A stretch of DNA of 13,578 nt from Schleiferiaceae bacterium (lineage in GTDB: Bacteria; Bacteroidota; Bacteroidia; Flavobacteriales; Schleiferiaceae). Where the stretch lies: contig JALQUY010000032.1 in NCBI GenBank assembly GCA_023260615.1, positions 1 to 13,578 on the forward strand, in the 5' to 3' direction. Below are positions 12,571-13,578 of this stretch, piece by piece. A program made the translations under genes and the position numbers. The stretch's first letter is position 1. Every line of letters begins with the position of its first letter. The notes beneath the pieces are model-generated. The model saw only the letters and a program-made list of their open reading frames with translations, did not search any database and had not been told where the DNA came from.

Positions 12571-13578
12571 ATGACGGCGCGCTATTGGTCCTATACCTAC
12601 CAGTTCAAGCGCCCTGCAGGCACCTCGCGGGGAGTCATGTACGATAAACCTGCCTACTTTCTAGAAGTTACCGTCGATGGTGCCATGGGTCAAGGAGAAT
12701 GCGGCCTGTTGCCCGGCTTGTCCGTGGACGACCGTCCGGAGTATGCGGACCAGCTACAATCGCTTTGCGACTTTATAGGTTCTTCCGGCGATGCAGCCTG
12801 GCGCGAATGGGCATCGGACGGATTGCCCCATGACCTCTGGCGTCATTGGCTCCCCTGGCCAAGTATCCTCTTCGCTTGGGAGCAGGCCTTGCGCTCCTGG
12901 TCCCACGCGGCGGCAGGAGGCGATGGCAAGCGCTTGTTTGACACGGCTTTTACACGCGGGGAGTCTGGAATCCCCATCAACGGCCTGCTGTGGATGGGCG
13001 ACCGCTGCTACCTCAGCGAACAATCGGAAGTCCGCATCCAAGAAGGCTTTGACTGCATTAAAATGAAAATCGGGGCCCTTGCCCTGGACCAGGAGCGCGC
13101 CATCCTGACAGATCTGCGCCATTTGCGCCCCGAACTCCAGCTCCGCGTCGATGCCAATGGTGCTTTTTCGGCGGAAGAGGCTTTGGCCGTCATGGAGGAT
13201 CTTCACGCTTTTGGCCTGCACAGTGTGGAGCAACCCTGCCCCGCTTCCGACCGGGAAGGCCTGGCCCGTGTGGCGGCCCATGGGGCCATACCGACGGCGC
13301 TTGATGAAAGCCTCATTGGAGTGACAGAACCCTCGGAGCGCGATGCCCTTCTCGACGAAATACGTCCCGCGTACATCGTGTTAAAGCCTTCTTTGCTGGG
13401 TGGTTTTCGAAGCTCCGAAGATTGGATTCAGCGTGCCGAGGCTCGCGGCATCGGCTGGTGGATCACCTCTGCGTTGGAGGGCGCTGTTGGGCTTTCGGCC
13501 ATTGCACAGTGGACGTCGAGCTTGCCCCATTTAGAGGGGTACCAAGGCTTGGGCACCGGCAGCTTGTACACCAACAAC
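12571..13578 (+). CDS. menC: o-Succinylbenzoate synthase, 3' end cut by the window edge
   Basis: 336 codons with no stop before the window ends. It is an enolase-superfamily enzyme that dehydrates SHCHC to o-succinylbenzoate. Active-site residues are all present: IKMKIG with Lys164 and Lys166, RVDANGAF with metal ligand Asp194, VEQP with Glu220, ALDES with Asp245, and IVLKPSLLGG with Lys272, matching the E. coli order K131/K133/D161/E190/D213/K235. The N-terminal capping domain (1 to about 110) starts MTARYWSYTYQFKRPAGTSR. The ATG at 12571 is 2 nt after the menA stop. The last residues, GLGTGSLYTNN, are near the usual C-terminus, so probably only a short piece is missing. Superfamily relatives such as N-succinylamino acid racemase look similar, but the men context makes MenC the clear choice. 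Confidence 0.95.
   Translation, partial: MTARYWSYTYQFKRPAGTSRGVMYDKPAYFLEVTVDGAMGQGECGLLPGLSVDDRPEYADQLQSLCDFIGSSGDAAWREWASDGLPHDLWRHWLPWPSILFAWEQALRSWSHAAAGGDGKRLFDTAFTRGESGIPINGLLWMGDRCYLSEQSEVRIQEGFDCIKMKIGALALDQERAILTDLRHLRPELQLRVDANGAFSAEEALAVMEDLHAFGLHSVEQPCPASDREGLARVAAHGAIPTALDESLIGVTEPSERDALLDEIRPAYIVLKPSLLGGFRSSEDWIQRAEARGIGWWITSALEGAVGLSAIAQWTSSLPHLEGYQGLGTGSLYTNN

Overview
The window looks like ordinary chromosomal housekeeping DNA from a member of the Bacteroidota, probably a Flavobacteriales-like lineage with fairly high GC. The reasons are several TAnnTTTG-type -7 promoter boxes close upstream of start codons, almost no Shine-Dalgarno sequences, a compact menaquinone cluster led by a hotdog thioesterase, and the family character of the proteins. 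The taxon is an inference; no rRNA or marker phylogeny is available here. I found no transposase, integrase, phage gene, CRISPR array, rRNA or tRNA.

Left region (1-4436). An 8-bp tandem repeat runs in from the left edge and stops at the end of a minus-strand gene for a GapN-like NADP-dependent aldehyde/glyceraldehyde-3-phosphate dehydrogenase. Divergent from it, separated by only 42 bp, is a plus-strand series: ridA (reactive enamine/imine deaminase), lpdA (dihydrolipoyl dehydrogenase) and an orphan ABC-transporter ATPase whose start codon overlaps the lpdA stop.

Middle region (4437-7733). On the minus strand is the classic translation operon thrS-infC-rpmI-rplT, ending in a strong intrinsic terminator. 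The infC coding frame extends well upstream of its first ATG and contains no ATG, GTG or TTG there. A CTG codon fits best as the start, consistent with the known use of non-AUG starts for IF3 self-regulation.

Right region (7795-13578). Divergent from thrS is a tightly packed plus-strand menaquinone cluster: a MenI-type DHNA-CoA thioesterase, menF, menD, menB, menA and menC, the last cut by the window edge. Starts and stops overlap at most junctions (ATGA, TAATG, TTGA) or lie 2 to 10 nt apart. Together these genes cover chorismate to isochorismate (MenF), to SEPHCHC (MenD), then o-succinylbenzoate synthesis (MenC), naphthoate ring closure (MenB), CoA release (MenI) and prenylation (MenA). MenE, MenH and MenG/UbiE are not in the window; menE may lie just downstream. 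Menaquinone as respiratory quinone fits Bacteroidota.

The most interesting signals are the infC start, a set of TAnnTTTG boxes with repeated spacings to the start codon (5 nt twice, 29 nt twice), one of which contains the menD stop codon, unusual active-site residues in the GapN-like enzyme and in MenD, and the 8-bp repeat. I do not see a novel multi-gene system.
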